Assembly: GCA_010909725.1 (NCBI GenBank)
Contig: JAACMV010000001.1
Coordinates: 227,653 to 291,652 of the forward strand
Direction of reading: 5' to 3'
DNA from: Picochlorum sp. 'celeri'
Taxonomy: Eukaryota > Chlorophyta > Trebouxiophyceae
Length of the DNA stretch: 64,000 nt
Shown here: positions 1 to 8,137 of the stretch, one piece after another
Position numbering within the stretch: position 1 is the stretch's first letter
Layout: each line of letters starts with the position of its first letter
Program-made: the position numbers and the translations under genes
The notes under the pieces: generated by a model
Database searches by the model: none
Told to the model about the DNA's origin: nothing
The model's input: the letters and a program-made list of their open reading frames with translations, nothing else

Positions 1-108
1 CTCTATTTCGAGTACACCTGGTCCCAGTGGGCGTCACAGAGCAGCATAAAAGTACCGTCACCATCAGGTACTACGTTGGTTTTCCAAGAAACTCGTATAC
101 AATCGAAA
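1..108. other. Left-edge fragment, no supported gene
   Basis: These bases lie between the window edge and the stop codon of the cathepsin-like gene. Plus frame 1 is open through this stretch and on to about position 176, but it is short and shows no recognisable domain. It is most likely the 3' untranslated region of the cathepsin gene, or the tail of a gene outside the window. Nothing more can be supported. Confidence 0.4.
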
Positions 109-1312
109 TTAAAAGGGTTGCACCCGCTTGAAAGAAGAAGAAGTGTCGTGCTCTTGTTGCTCCTGTTCAAGAGATGAGGCACCATCCTCATGAGGCTTTG
201 TTCCAGCCTCTGGCTTCATCTTGGATGCCTCCTCTGGAGTAAACACTCCCCACATGGTTCCCACCAATTTTCCATCACGAACATCTTTCTCATCCTTCCA
301 TGTGGGGACTGCCCACCAACAATCTCCAGCTTCCAACTGGAGGGCATTTGTTCCCCTCTCAATCTTGAAAAATCCTAGCTCTCCCCAGTAGGTACCCCAA
401 GAATTCCTACATATGTAACCAAAAAGAATGATACACTGCCAACAGAGAAGCAAAAAATGTACACACACACCTCACAAGCCAGTACTTTTGCCCCTTCTCT
501 GTCTCTCCCCATCCAACTACCTCCACATCGTGGTCAACATCTGTACTGTTATGGAATTGATCCATATAGACACCACCATGGTATCCATAATCAAACGTCT
601 CGGGAGTCGCCATTGAACAGGTCAATGGCCCCCCTTTGAAAAGCTCCTGCATCATTGCCTCCTCACCTGGAGCTTTCACCGTCCCATATGAATCTAAATA
701 GTACCGAATCGGGGATTTGACCGGCCAGCATGTATCTTTATCATCAATCGTCATACAATTCGAGCAGTACCCCGCCGCTGGACACTTTTTCGCCTTCTTC
801 CCATACTTTGTATGATCTGTAGCTGCATATGGCTGACATGACTCATCTGGCAAGCCATAGTGCGCCATATACCGCAGGACGTCAATCACATCCCCTCCAT
901 CGCATCCTGCCCCATAATCATGAAACGCAGCGCAATTGAGCAGCGACTGTCTGGCCAACATCACATCTGGCCCAATGCCCTTCTTTTGAATTTTAAGCCT
1001 GTCCTGAATCATGGACAGAGTTCCATGAAGCCAACAGCTTCCACAGTACTGAGGAATATGCTGATTCCAAGATGGCGCCAACAGGTTCTTCCCATCCACA
1101 TCAAGCCAGGAGAATTCCTTTGGCAGACCAGAAACATCCACCTCCTGCTGTTGATACCGTTCAGCATTCATAGACAACTCCTCAGGCAACACGTTCCTTG
1201 ATTTTCTCTTTTTACACCCAGCATTCGCAAATGGACTGAATGTTATACAAAGTATGACACATAATAGGACTGATCGGATCAGTTCCGAGTGTCGTGGTTG
1301 AATGCAAGCCAT
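109..1312 (-). CDS. Cathepsin Z/X-like papain-family cysteine protease
   Basis: Two exons on the minus strand: 1312..471 and 406..109, with a 64-nt intron at 407..470 (donor GTGTGT, acceptor TAG). The spliced protein is 379 aa. A hydrophobic signal peptide ends near residue 31, so the enzyme is probably secretory or vacuolar/lysosomal. The peptidase C1A domain has the cathepsin Z insertion HIPQ just before the catalytic CGSCW, a catalytic His in DHDVEVVGWG, and a catalytic Asn in NSWG. That Asn sits immediately after the intron, so the unspliced frame would lack it. Cathepsin Z acts as a carboxypeptidase; the HIP mini-loop is the family hallmark. About 45 acidic and Ser-rich residues extend past the usual C-terminus. 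Start chosen at the ATG that gives the signal peptide. Confidence 0.93.
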
Positions 1313-1660
1313 GACGTTTGAACCTAGGGTTGCTCAGGTATAGGGCTATGCGGACTTGATTCCCTATGAAATGATACTAAAAATATTTTTAAATGATAAA
1401 ACAGCGTTACCAAGCAATCCCGGAACCAACAACGGATCATCAGAATGTAAGAGCCTCTTCCATGGGGCATGGCCCACACACACATAGTAGCCTTGCATGC
1501 AAGGCTCACCCCAATTAAGTATAATTGGGTGGGTGCATTGTCACAAGTGTCATTGCAATGATATCACAGGACTATTATATATAATCTATACTACGTGTGT
1601 TGGTACCATATAGATATAGTATACTCATCACCAAAAATTGCCATATCAACCATGGCAATA
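1313..1660. promoter_or_regulatory. Upstream region of the cathepsin gene with two inverted repeats
   Basis: This 348-bp gap holds the cathepsin promoter and the 3' end of the ASL transcript. It contains a perfect 18-bp palindrome at 1489..1506 (AGCCTTGCA and its mirror). A second inverted repeat follows directly, with CCCAATTA at 1510..1517 facing TAATTGGG at 1522..1529 across 4 nt. A telo-box-like AACCCTAG (minus strand, about 1325..1332) lies just upstream of the start codon. No ORF with recognisable content is present. Confidence 0.45.
1489..1506. repeat. 18-bp perfect palindrome
   Basis: AGCCTTGCA and its mirror, centred on GCATGC; 177 bp upstream of the cathepsin start. Confidence 0.7.
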
Positions 1661-3127
1661 TCAGGACCCAATATAGGATCTCAATTTCTGCACTTGTTCC
1701 AAAACAGAGCGTGTGCTGGCACCTCCTTCTGTGTCTCTCATCTCTGCTGATCGCTGGAAGTCCCACACGTCAACAACATCTGCTTCAAACAGAGGATTGA
1801 TGGTTTTCAAATCATCCACTGTCAGATCACTCAGGGCACAGCCTCTATCTTCTGCCATCTTGACGGCTTCTCCAGAGATGTGATGTGTCTCCCTAAAGGG
1901 GACACCTTTGCGGACTAGGTACTCGGCCAAATCTGTGGCTAGCATATCGGCCGAGAGTCCAGCCTTCATTTTCTCTGGGTTGATCTTTATCGTACTAAGA
2001 ACACCAATGGAAATTCGAATGCAATCCTGGAGGGTATCAACAGTCTCATACATGATGTCCCATCCCTCCTGTAAATCCTTGTTGTAGGTCAATGGAGTTC
2101 CTTTGATGACAGCCAACAAACCCGACACGTTTCCGATCATTTTGCCTCCTTTTCCACGGATTAATTCTAATGCATCAGGATTCTTTTTCTGGGGCATCAA
2201 ACTGGATCCGGTTGCATAGGCATCGCTGCACTGGACATACCCATATGCTCCAGAGGAATAAATGATCAAATCCTCTGCCCAACGAGACAAGTGAGTGAGG
2301 TGAAGCGCGCCGAAGAATGCCGTCTCTGCAACAAAATCGCGATCAGAGACAGCGTCCATTGAATTTGGACAGACACCTCCAAAGAATCCCAATTCCTCTG
2401 CAAGGAGCTGTCTGTCGAGACCAAATGGATTTCCGGCGAGGGCGCCACTCCCAAGAGGCAAGGTCGCTACACGAGGGAGGAGGTCTTCGAGACGCATCAA
2501 ATCTCGCTGCCACGCAGCAGCATGCGCCATCAACCAGTGAGACCAGCGCACAGTCTGTGCTGGCTGCAAATGGGTGAACCCAGGCATGATGACATCGACT
2601 TCAGCCTCGGCTCGATCAGCAGCAACCTTGATCAACTCTTTCAGACACGCTTTGATTTCCAACAACTGGGACAAAAGCCAAAGCCTGGTATCCGTTGCCA
2701 CCTGATCATTGCGACTCCTTCCTGTGTGAAGCTTTCCTCCAACAGGCCCAATCAACTCAACCAAACGCCTCTCATTCGCCGTATGAATATCCTCATCCCC
2801 AGGCTTGACATCAAACCGTCCTTCTCCCCACTCGTTATCTACCATGGACAGACCTTCGATAATCTTGGCAGCCTCTTCAGTTGTCAAAACCCCTGCCTTT
2901 GACAGAGCTCTTGCATACGCTTTGCTTCCCAGAATATCCTCCGCATACATCCTTCTATCCATTGGTAGAGATTCATTGAATTTCTCCATCAGTGGATCAG
3001 TCTCCCCCGTAAACCTCCCTCCCCACAACTTTTTGGGCTCCCCCTCAGCAGCAGAGCACACCAGTCTACCCCTTCTATGACGAGTTACCATTCCCAGAGC
3101 AACACTAGTATTCGTTTTGGAAATCAT
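1661..3127 (-). CDS. ASL: Argininosuccinate lyase, plastid-type
   Basis: A single-exon gene of 488 aa. It catalyses the last step of arginine synthesis, splitting argininosuccinate into arginine and fumarate. The protein has a basic N-terminal extension of about 30 residues, consistent with a plastid transit peptide, then the lyase start KKLWGGRF. The family signature GSSLMPQKKNPD (the mobile catalytic loop with the active serine) is intact, as are the substrate-binding segments TGRSRNDQV and GFTHLQPAQ. The length after the extension matches bacterial and plant ArgH/ASL (about 460 aa). An AAACCCTAA telo-box-like element lies upstream (3181..3189, read on the minus strand). Confidence 0.97.
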   Translation of the reverse strand: MISKTNTSVALGMVTRHRRGRLVCSAAEGEPKKLWGGRFTGETDPLMEKFNESLPMDRRMYAEDILGSKAYARALSKAGVLTTEEAAKIIEGLSMVDNEWGEGRFDVKPGDEDIHTANERRLVELIGPVGGKLHTGRSRNDQVATDTRLWLLSQLLEIKACLKELIKVAADRAEAEVDVIMPGFTHLQPAQTVRWSHWLMAHAAAWQRDLMRLEDLLPRVATLPLGSGALAGNPFGLDRQLLAEELGFFGGVCPNSMDAVSDRDFVAETAFFGALHLTHLSRWAEDLIIYSSGAYGYVQCSDAYATGSSLMPQKKNPDALELIRGKGGKMIGNVSGLLAVIKGTPLTYNKDLQEGWDIMYETVDTLQDCIRISIGVLSTIKINPEKMKAGLSADMLATDLAEYLVRKGVPFRETHHISGEAVKMAEDRGCALSDLTVDDLKTINPLFEADVVDVWDFQRSAEMRDTEGGASTRSVLEQVQKLRSYIGS

Positions 3128-3457
3128 CTGCAGCCAGGTGCATCCATCAATCAGCCAATCGTGTTTTATTGCTCAAGCCATTAGGGTTTCATTCGCACAT
3201 TTCTCAACGAATGCCGATACAGTACTATAACACCCATCAATGCGTCATCTAGATGTCATTACATGTCAACATACCCTGCCATAATCCATCAGCCGTGTTT
3301 TTGACCCCATTCGCCCTGTGCATGGCATTGTCGCTCTTAGGGAACTCATGTGTACTTGCGTCGGGATAGAACCGCTCTGCAATGATGGCGATTGTACTCT
3401 TGATTGTTTCAATTATATGTGAGGTATTAAATTATGGAATACAGAGTGGCAACAGTG
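3128..3457. other. Intergenic: ASL promoter and 3' end of the TrmL gene
   Basis: This 330-bp gap lies between two minus-strand genes. The only motif I would flag is TTAGGGTTT at 3181..3189, which reads AAACCCTAA toward ASL and resembles the plant telo-box promoter element. No coding signal is seen. Confidence 0.35.
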
Positions 3458-4258
3458 TCATTCAGTATCGCTCATTTCCGGAAGGCATTCTGCCCCATCT
3501 CGTTGTCTGAGGGCTTCGAACAAGCCAATTCCTACAGATGTGGCCAGGTTCAGACTCCTCACATGCTCGAAATTATGCATGGGAATCTTGACAATATCAG
3601 TTGCAGCTTCATGGGCGATATCTGGTAATCCTGTAGTCTCTGCTCCAAACATTAAAAAGTATCTCTTGCCATCCATCAACTGCTCCTTGTACAAGCCCTC
3701 TGCAGCATAATGTTTGTCTCCAAACTTGCTAAACGCCACCAGGCTCTTTTCGCCATGCAACCCCGAGTAAAACTCTAAGAAGGATTCTATATCTGGGTGA
3801 ACTTTCACGGCGACCCAAGACCAGTAATCGAGCCCAGCCCTCTTCAACTTTGTATCATTCAGTTCAAAGCCAAGAGGACCCACCAGATGCAATGCCACCT
3901 TTGTTGCTGCACACGTTCGAGCAATGTTGCCACAATTTTGAGGAATCTGTGGATGGACGAGTACCACTGCCAGATCGGGCCTCTGCCATGCTAATCTAGA
4001 TCCATCTTCCACCAGTGTCTGCCCTGGTGCATTCATATCAGAGCCTGCACTGCCCTGTCCCACAGAGACATCACCGTCTCGCATCGATGCTACAGCCACT
4101 ACTCGTGACATGGAATGATATGAGACTCGAGTGCTCACCATGATCAATCCACCCGTTCCGTGGGCGAGCTGAGACCGTCTTCCCTGGGCACCAAAGCCTG
4201 TCCGGGCACACATCCCAGATAGACTGGCATGCATCCTCCTCATCACATGAGTACGCAT
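3458..4258 (-). CDS. tRNA (cytidine/uridine-2'-O-)-methyltransferase, TrmL-like SPOUT family
   Basis: A 266-aa protein with a basic N-terminal extension of roughly 90-100 residues that looks like organelle targeting. A compact TrmL/TrmH-type SPOUT domain follows. Motif 1 is visible around HPQIPQNCGNIARTC, motif 2 around LMFGAETTGLP, and motif 3 around IPMHNFEHVRSLNLATSVGI. Bacterial TrmL methylates the 2'-O of wobble base 34 in tRNA-Leu; motif spacing and the roughly 160-aa domain match that enzyme. An organelle tRNA substrate is inferred. The gene is divergent from SufB. Confidence 0.88.
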   Translation of the reverse strand: MRTHVMRRMHASLSGMCARTGFGAQGRRSQLAHGTGGLIMVSTRVSYHSMSRVVAVASMRDGDVSVGQGSAGSDMNAPGQTLVEDGSRLAWQRPDLAVVLVHPQIPQNCGNIARTCAATKVALHLVGPLGFELNDTKLKRAGLDYWSWVAVKVHPDIESFLEFYSGLHGEKSLVAFSKFGDKHYAAEGLYKEQLMDGKRYFLMFGAETTGLPDIAHEAATDIVKIPMHNFEHVRSLNLATSVGIGLFEALRQRDGAECLPEMSDTE

Positions 4259-4653
4259 GTATATAGTACAATGTGAGTATCAACAGGTGCGTTTGTCATG
4301 AAAATATATGCGATGATGTGTCAGAATGTGGCTGGTAGGTGTAATAATCACATGTCCCATCAAATGTTCCATTCGATAGGACTTGAGTCCTACCAAGCTT
4401 GGGAGGAGTGGATGAAGCACCCGTTCATCTCACCATGCATCAAAACGGCCACGCCTCTTGGCCAAGCAGGCATTAATTGAATATAAATTATTACATTAAA
4501 GTATTATAGAGAGTGGCCGAGGTGGTAGTCGGAAGAGGAAGGCAAAACTACTACACCGAGTACATTTCTTGGACGATAACCAAGGGTAACCTTTCTTCGT
4601 GAATTGAGATACTCTGTTATTCTTGCATTGGAGAATAACACAACGAGGCAAAT
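4259..4653. promoter_or_regulatory. Divergent promoter of TrmL and SufB
   Basis: A 395-bp divergent region. It holds a hairpin with arms AGGACT (4378..4383) and AGTCCT (4386..4391), followed directly by the 10-bp palindrome CCAAGCTTGG at 4393..4402. The rest shows no ORF of note. A weak tRNA-like string near 4512 was examined and rejected. Confidence 0.4.
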
Positions 4654-6267
4654 ATGAAGATGTGTCGTACAATGCAACGTTCCAGTGGGGCTGTGAGGAT
4701 GCGCTCTTCGGGGTCCAGGCGGGTGGGATTGGCTGCGAGGACTCCACAGCGACAATGGCAGAGACAGGGGTCCAGAACTGTGGCGATGGCTGCGGTAGAG
4801 AGTACGAGCAATGTGGATGCAGTGGAAGAGGAGAAGAAAGATATTCAAAAAATGCTGAGTAAGCCATACAAGTATGGATTCAAGACAATGATTGAGTCTG
4901 ATGTGTTTCCCAAGGGACTCAGTGAGGATGTGGTGCGGGCCATCTCGGCGAAGAAGGATGAGCCGGAGTGGCTTTTAGACTTTAGATTGCGAGCATATAG
5001 AAAATGGTTGACGATGGAGGAGCCTGAATGGTCGGACAACGATTATCCTACAATTGATTACCAGGGATATTCGTACTACTCTGCACCAAAGGTGAAGGAG
5101 CAGAAGCAGTCCTTGGACGAGGTCGATCCAGAGCTGCTTGCGACGTTTGATAAACTAGGAATCCCTTTGGCGGAGCAGAAGAGACTGGCGAATGTCGCAG
5201 TGGATGCAGTGTTTGACTCTGTGTCGATTGCAACCACATTCAAAGAGGAGCTTGCCAAGGCTGGTGTCATCTTTTGCTCCATATCAGAAGCTGTGAAGGA
5301 GTACCCAGAATTGGTGAAGGAGCATTTAGGCTCGGTTGTGCCTGTTGCTGATAATTATTTTGCTGCATTGAATTCTGCAGTGTTCTCTGATGGGTCGTTT
5401 GTCTATGTGCCAAAGGGAATCACGTCACCCATGGAATTGAGCACCTATTTCAGAATCAATGCGTCCGAGACTGGTCAGTTTGAGAGAACACTCATTGTAT
5501 GCGAAGATGATGCGTATGTGTCGTACCTTGAAGGGTGCACTGCTCCGGCATATGATGAGAATCAGCTGCATGCTGCTGTGGTGGAGTTGAGTGCGGGAGC
5601 TCGCGCAGAGATCAAGTACTCTACCGTACAGAATTGGTATGCAGGAAATGAAGATGGAGTGGGCGGTATTTACAATTTTGTCACAAAGAGGGGTATCTGT
5701 CGTGGAAACGCCTCCAAGATTTCATGGACACAGGTAGAAACGGGAAGCTCCATTACCTGGAAATACCCATCTGTGGTCTTGAAGGGAGACGATTCCATCG
5801 GGGAGTTTTACTCTGTTGCATTGACGAACAACAAGCAACAGGCGGATACAGGAACAAAGATGATCCACGTTGGCAAGAGGACGAGGTCACGCATTGTGTC
5901 CAAGGGCATCTCTGCAGGACAGAGCAGAAATGCATACAGAGGCCTCGTGCAGATGCAGCCATCCGCAGATGGCGCTCGTAATTATTCTCAATGCGATTCC
6001 ATGTTGATTGGGGATACTGCTGCAGCCAATACGTATCCATACATCCAGGTGAGAAACCCAGCATCGCAGGTGGAACACGAAGCCTCCACATCAAAGATTG
6101 GAGAAGACCAATTGTTCTACTTCCAACAGAGAGGCATCGATGCTGAGGAAGCCGTTGGCATGATCATCTCTGGTTTCTGCCGAGAAGTATTCAATGAACT
6201 TCCGTTGGAGTTTGCCGCTGAAGTGAACCAATTGATGAGCTTGAAGCTCGAAGGTTCCGTCGGATAA
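4654..6267 (+). CDS. SUFB: SufB, Fe-S cluster scaffold subunit of the plastid SufBCD complex
   Basis: A single-exon gene of 537 aa. SufB is the scaffold on which SufBCD builds 4Fe-4S clusters in the plastid stroma. An Arg/Ser-rich N-terminal stretch of about 60 residues is a plausible transit peptide; the mature protein begins near the segment ending in KPYKYGFKT. Family features include the parallel beta-helix core, LEGCTAP, the [12 protein letters not shown] segment carrying the cysteine that matches the essential Cys405 of E. coli Suf[17 protein letters not shown], and [15 protein letters not shown] near the C-terminus. In red algae the gene is plastid-encoded; a nuclear copy is typical of green algae and plants. 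Confidence 0.97.
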   Translation: MKMCRTMQRSSGAVRMRSSGSRRVGLAARTPQRQWQRQGSRTVAMAAVESTSNVDAVEEEKKDIQKMLSKPYKYGFKTMIESDVFPKGLSEDVVRAISAKKDEPEWLLDFRLRAYRKWLTMEEPEWSDNDYPTIDYQGYSYYSAPKVKEQKQSLDEVDPELLATFDKLGIPLAEQKRLANVAVDAVFDSVSIATTFKEELAKAGVIFCSISEAVKEYPELVKEHLGSVVPVADNYFAALNSAVFSDGSFVYVPKGITSPMELSTYFRINASETGQFERTLIVCEDDAYVSYLEGCTAPAYDENQLHAAVVELSAGARAEIKYSTVQNWYAGNEDGVGGIYNFVTKRGICRGNASKISWTQVETGSSITWKYPSVVLKGDDSIGEFYSVALTNNKQQADTGTKMIHVGKRTRSRIVSKGISAGQSRNAYRGLVQMQPSADGARNYSQCDSMLIGDTAAANTYPYIQVRNPASQVEHEASTSKIGEDQLFYFQQRGIDAEEAVGMIISGFCREVFNELPLEFAAEVNQLMSLKLEGSVG

Positions 6268-6336
6268 GAAGAAGAAGATTGTCGAAGAAAGAATATTACT
6301 ATGTTTTACAATGCATGTTGATATGTATTATTTCAT

Positions 6337-6813
6337 TCATTGAGAAAGATCCATGTTGATGTACCGCAATTCCTCCAAGTGCTCCTGGATAATCCAAGTA
6401 CACTGCTCCAATCGTTGATATGCCTCTGCCAGAGCAGCCTTCACCTCGTGAGGAGACACCCTGTCATCATGATGCTGACAATGATGCTCCTCACCAATCA
6501 CACCCTCCTCATCCAACATCCCAGACCGTTTCAACCCATGAATCTCCACCGTCAAACGAAGCTTTTCTGCCTCTTCTTTCTGAATACCCTTCAAGATGCC
6601 CACAATCACCTCATCATCATGCGTTGACTCCATATCCCGAATCTCCTGACTCAGCTTTTGAAACTCTCCCGTCACCCTCTCCACCGTCATCCGCTGCGCC
6701 ATCTCATCATCAGACGATGCAAAACTCGACTCGAGCATGGAATAGGCTCGAGCCCGTCGCTCCTGCACCTCAAACACCCGCTCTATAACACCTCGACTAC
6801 TGCTTATCGACAT
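6337..6813 (-). CDS. REX1-B: REX1-B DNA-repair family protein, downstream ORF of the REX1 dicistron
   Basis: A 158-aa protein of the REX1-B family (human REX1BD is a relative). It shows the family core: FEVQERRARAY near residue 15, an EFQKLSQEI helix near residue 50, and LTVEIHGLK near residue 90. It is largely helical and probably coiled-coil. Its ATG (6813) lies inside the TFB5/REX1-S coding sequence and overlaps it by 17 nt (6797..6813) in another frame. Two proteins from one REX1 gene are described in Chlamydomonas, where REX1 is needed for nucleotide excision repair. No independent promoter space exists for this ORF, so a shared transcript is inferred. Confidence 0.87.
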   Translation of the reverse strand: MSISSSRGVIERVFEVQERRARAYSMLESSFASSDDEMAQRMTVERVTGEFQKLSQEIRDMESTHDDEVIVGILKGIQKEEAEKLRLTVEIHGLKRSGMLDEEGVIGEEHHCQHHDDRVSPHEVKAALAEAYQRLEQCTWIIQEHLEELRYINMDLSQ

Positions 6814-7094
6814 CGAAATGAAGAGATTCGAAATATTTCTTCACTAAATCCTTCACGTATGCCACTTTATCGTTCTTCACAAACAGCGCATTCCCTCGAG
6901 GTAATTCACAAATCAAAAACTTTTCTTCAGCAGTCGCATTCAAAGCCTTGATAATCTCTCTCAATTGATCATCACTGCATGTAATATCCATCTCAGGTAA
7001 GGATGAATGCATTCAACCAAACAAAGAGACAGAAGAATAGAACAAACACAGCAACGCACCAGGTAATACACGTCCCCTGAATAGCAGACACCAT
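6797..7094 (-). CDS. TFB5: REX1-S / TFB5 (p8, TTDA), small TFIIH subunit
   Basis: Two exons: 7094..7060 and 6974..6797, with an 85-nt intron at 6975..7059 (donor GTGCGT, acceptor TGCAG). The spliced protein is 70 aa, matching the usual 71-aa TFB5/GTF2H5. Splicing gives the canonical start MVSAIQG and a Cys-Asp pair (CITCDD), where the unspliced frame would start at an unrelated Met. The core KFLICEL...ALFV followed by a helix ending near HFD fits the TFB5 fold. TFB5 stabilises TFIIH and supports XPB in excision repair; Chlamydomonas REX1-S is its ortholog. Its 3' end overlaps the REX1-B start by 17 nt. Confidence 0.86.
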
Positions 7095-7138
7095 AGGATT
7101 CTTCTGCCCTTCTAGCAGTTCTTTTTCATAGGAGATTA

Positions 7139-7948
7139 TTAAACTAATTGAACACTGCCATCTTGGAGGAATTCCCGAATCACTTTATACCTCATGATGT
7201 ACAAATCCCCCTGGACCAAATCCTCTGTTGTCCCATCATCATACATTTGTACATCACCAATAGTCCTTTCCACTCGAGCAAACACATGATGACCTATATC
7301 AGGCGTAGGAATCATATCTGGATGGGGATGAGCAGTCGCTTGCTTACTGACTGCCGAAAATGCCTCTGGAAGCTTGCTAGTGACATGGCTCCGCAAGTGC
7401 TGCAGCGTCAAATTGACATACTCTTGGACATAGGCGGATTCCAATGACGACAGGCGAGCATTCACATGACTCTCTCCAACACAATGCATGGCATACTTTT
7501 CAATCTTGAACAATCGGACGCGAAGGTAGGACCTCATCATGTACCGAAGCCGAGTCAGTTCCACAGCAATCATGGTCCGAACCAGTTCCTGTGATATCCC
7601 CCCGTCCATCATCGCAGCGTCATCGTCCATCTGTGATACTCCAGATCCATATGATGATACAATCCGCTCCTGGAGACATGTCCATTTTTTAAACAATGAA
7701 AAATCTGCAATGGAACAGGTAGCCCTGTTGTTTATATGACGTACCTGTTGGTCTATTCGAATGTATAAACGTGACAATAAATCATGCTGATATGGTAAAA
7801 TCTCTGGACTCGCCTTCTCGTTCATGAGAGCCTTTTTCAAAAGGTCATAGTCAGTTTGAAACAGCAGAGAGTCTTCGTCTTCGACGCTGTGGGGTAGATT
7901 GAACGCCTGACTCCCAAGCAAATCCTGTGTATTCCCTTCTTCTGTCAT
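7139..7948 (-). CDS. SLD5: GINS complex subunit SLD5
   Basis: SLD5 belongs to the GINS tetramer, part of the CMG replicative helicase. An in-frame, stop-free 75-nt intron is inferred at 7670..7744 (donor GTACGT, acceptor CCAG). Removing it changes 269 aa to 244 aa and restores the family segment IRIDQQERIVSS, where the unspliced frame carries an insertion the family lacks. Other hallmarks are NEKASPEILPYQ, ELTRLRYMMRSYLRVRLFKIEKY (the conserved SLD5 helix), a C-terminal small domain starting HHVFARV, and the terminal GSVQLV. It is divergent from RRS1. Confidence 0.92.
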   Translation of the reverse strand: MTEEGNTQDLLGSQAFNLPHSVEDEDSLLFQTDYDLLKKALMNEKASPEILPYQHDLLSRLYIRIDQQVRHINNRATCSIADFSLFKKWTCLQERIVSSYGSGVSQMDDDAAMMDGGISQELVRTMIAVELTRLRYMMRSYLRVRLFKIEKYAMHCVGESHVNARLSSLESAYVQEYVNLTLQHLRSHVTSKLPEAFSAVSKQATAHPHPDMIPTPDIGHHVFARVERTIGDVQMYDDGTTEDLVQGDLYIMRYKVIREFLQDGSVQLV

Positions 7949-8137
7949 TATTTGTTATTTATGAAACTATTTCTTCATTGATGATCGGATGTTTGAACTC
8001 TTTTGTTGCATTTTTTTTCCAGAGGCGAGATTTTAAAAAAATCTTCCGATGTTTATGATATAAAACAAATCCATCGGACCAATGCGTATCCATGCTTGTG
8101 ATACGCATTGGCATCCGTTAATAATTTGTATGATACC
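7949..8137. promoter_or_regulatory. Divergent SLD5/RRS1 promoter with a 12-bp inverted repeat
   Basis: A 189-bp divergent promoter containing a perfect inverted repeat: CCAATGCGTATC at 8079..8090 and its exact reverse complement at 8100..8111, separated by 9 nt. The right arm ends 26 bp before the RRS1 start codon, so it should lie in or next to the 5' UTR and could act as DNA site or RNA hairpin. Confidence 0.5.
8079..8111. repeat. 12-bp perfect inverted repeat upstream of RRS1
   Basis: Arms CCAATGCGTATC (8079..8090) and GATACGCATTGG (8100..8111) with a 9-nt spacer, in the SLD5/RRS1 divergent promoter. Confidence 0.75.

Noticed and set aside
4505..4600. tRNA-like start (GAGAGTGGCCGAGGTGGT) resembling a type II tRNA
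   Set aside because: The anticodon arm, variable arm and a GGTTCGAATCC-type T arm do not follow at proper spacing.
7705..7744. 40-nt intron in SLD5 ending at TTGCAG
   Set aside because: It would shift the reading frame; the 75-nt intron ending at CTCCAG keeps the frame and restores family sequence.
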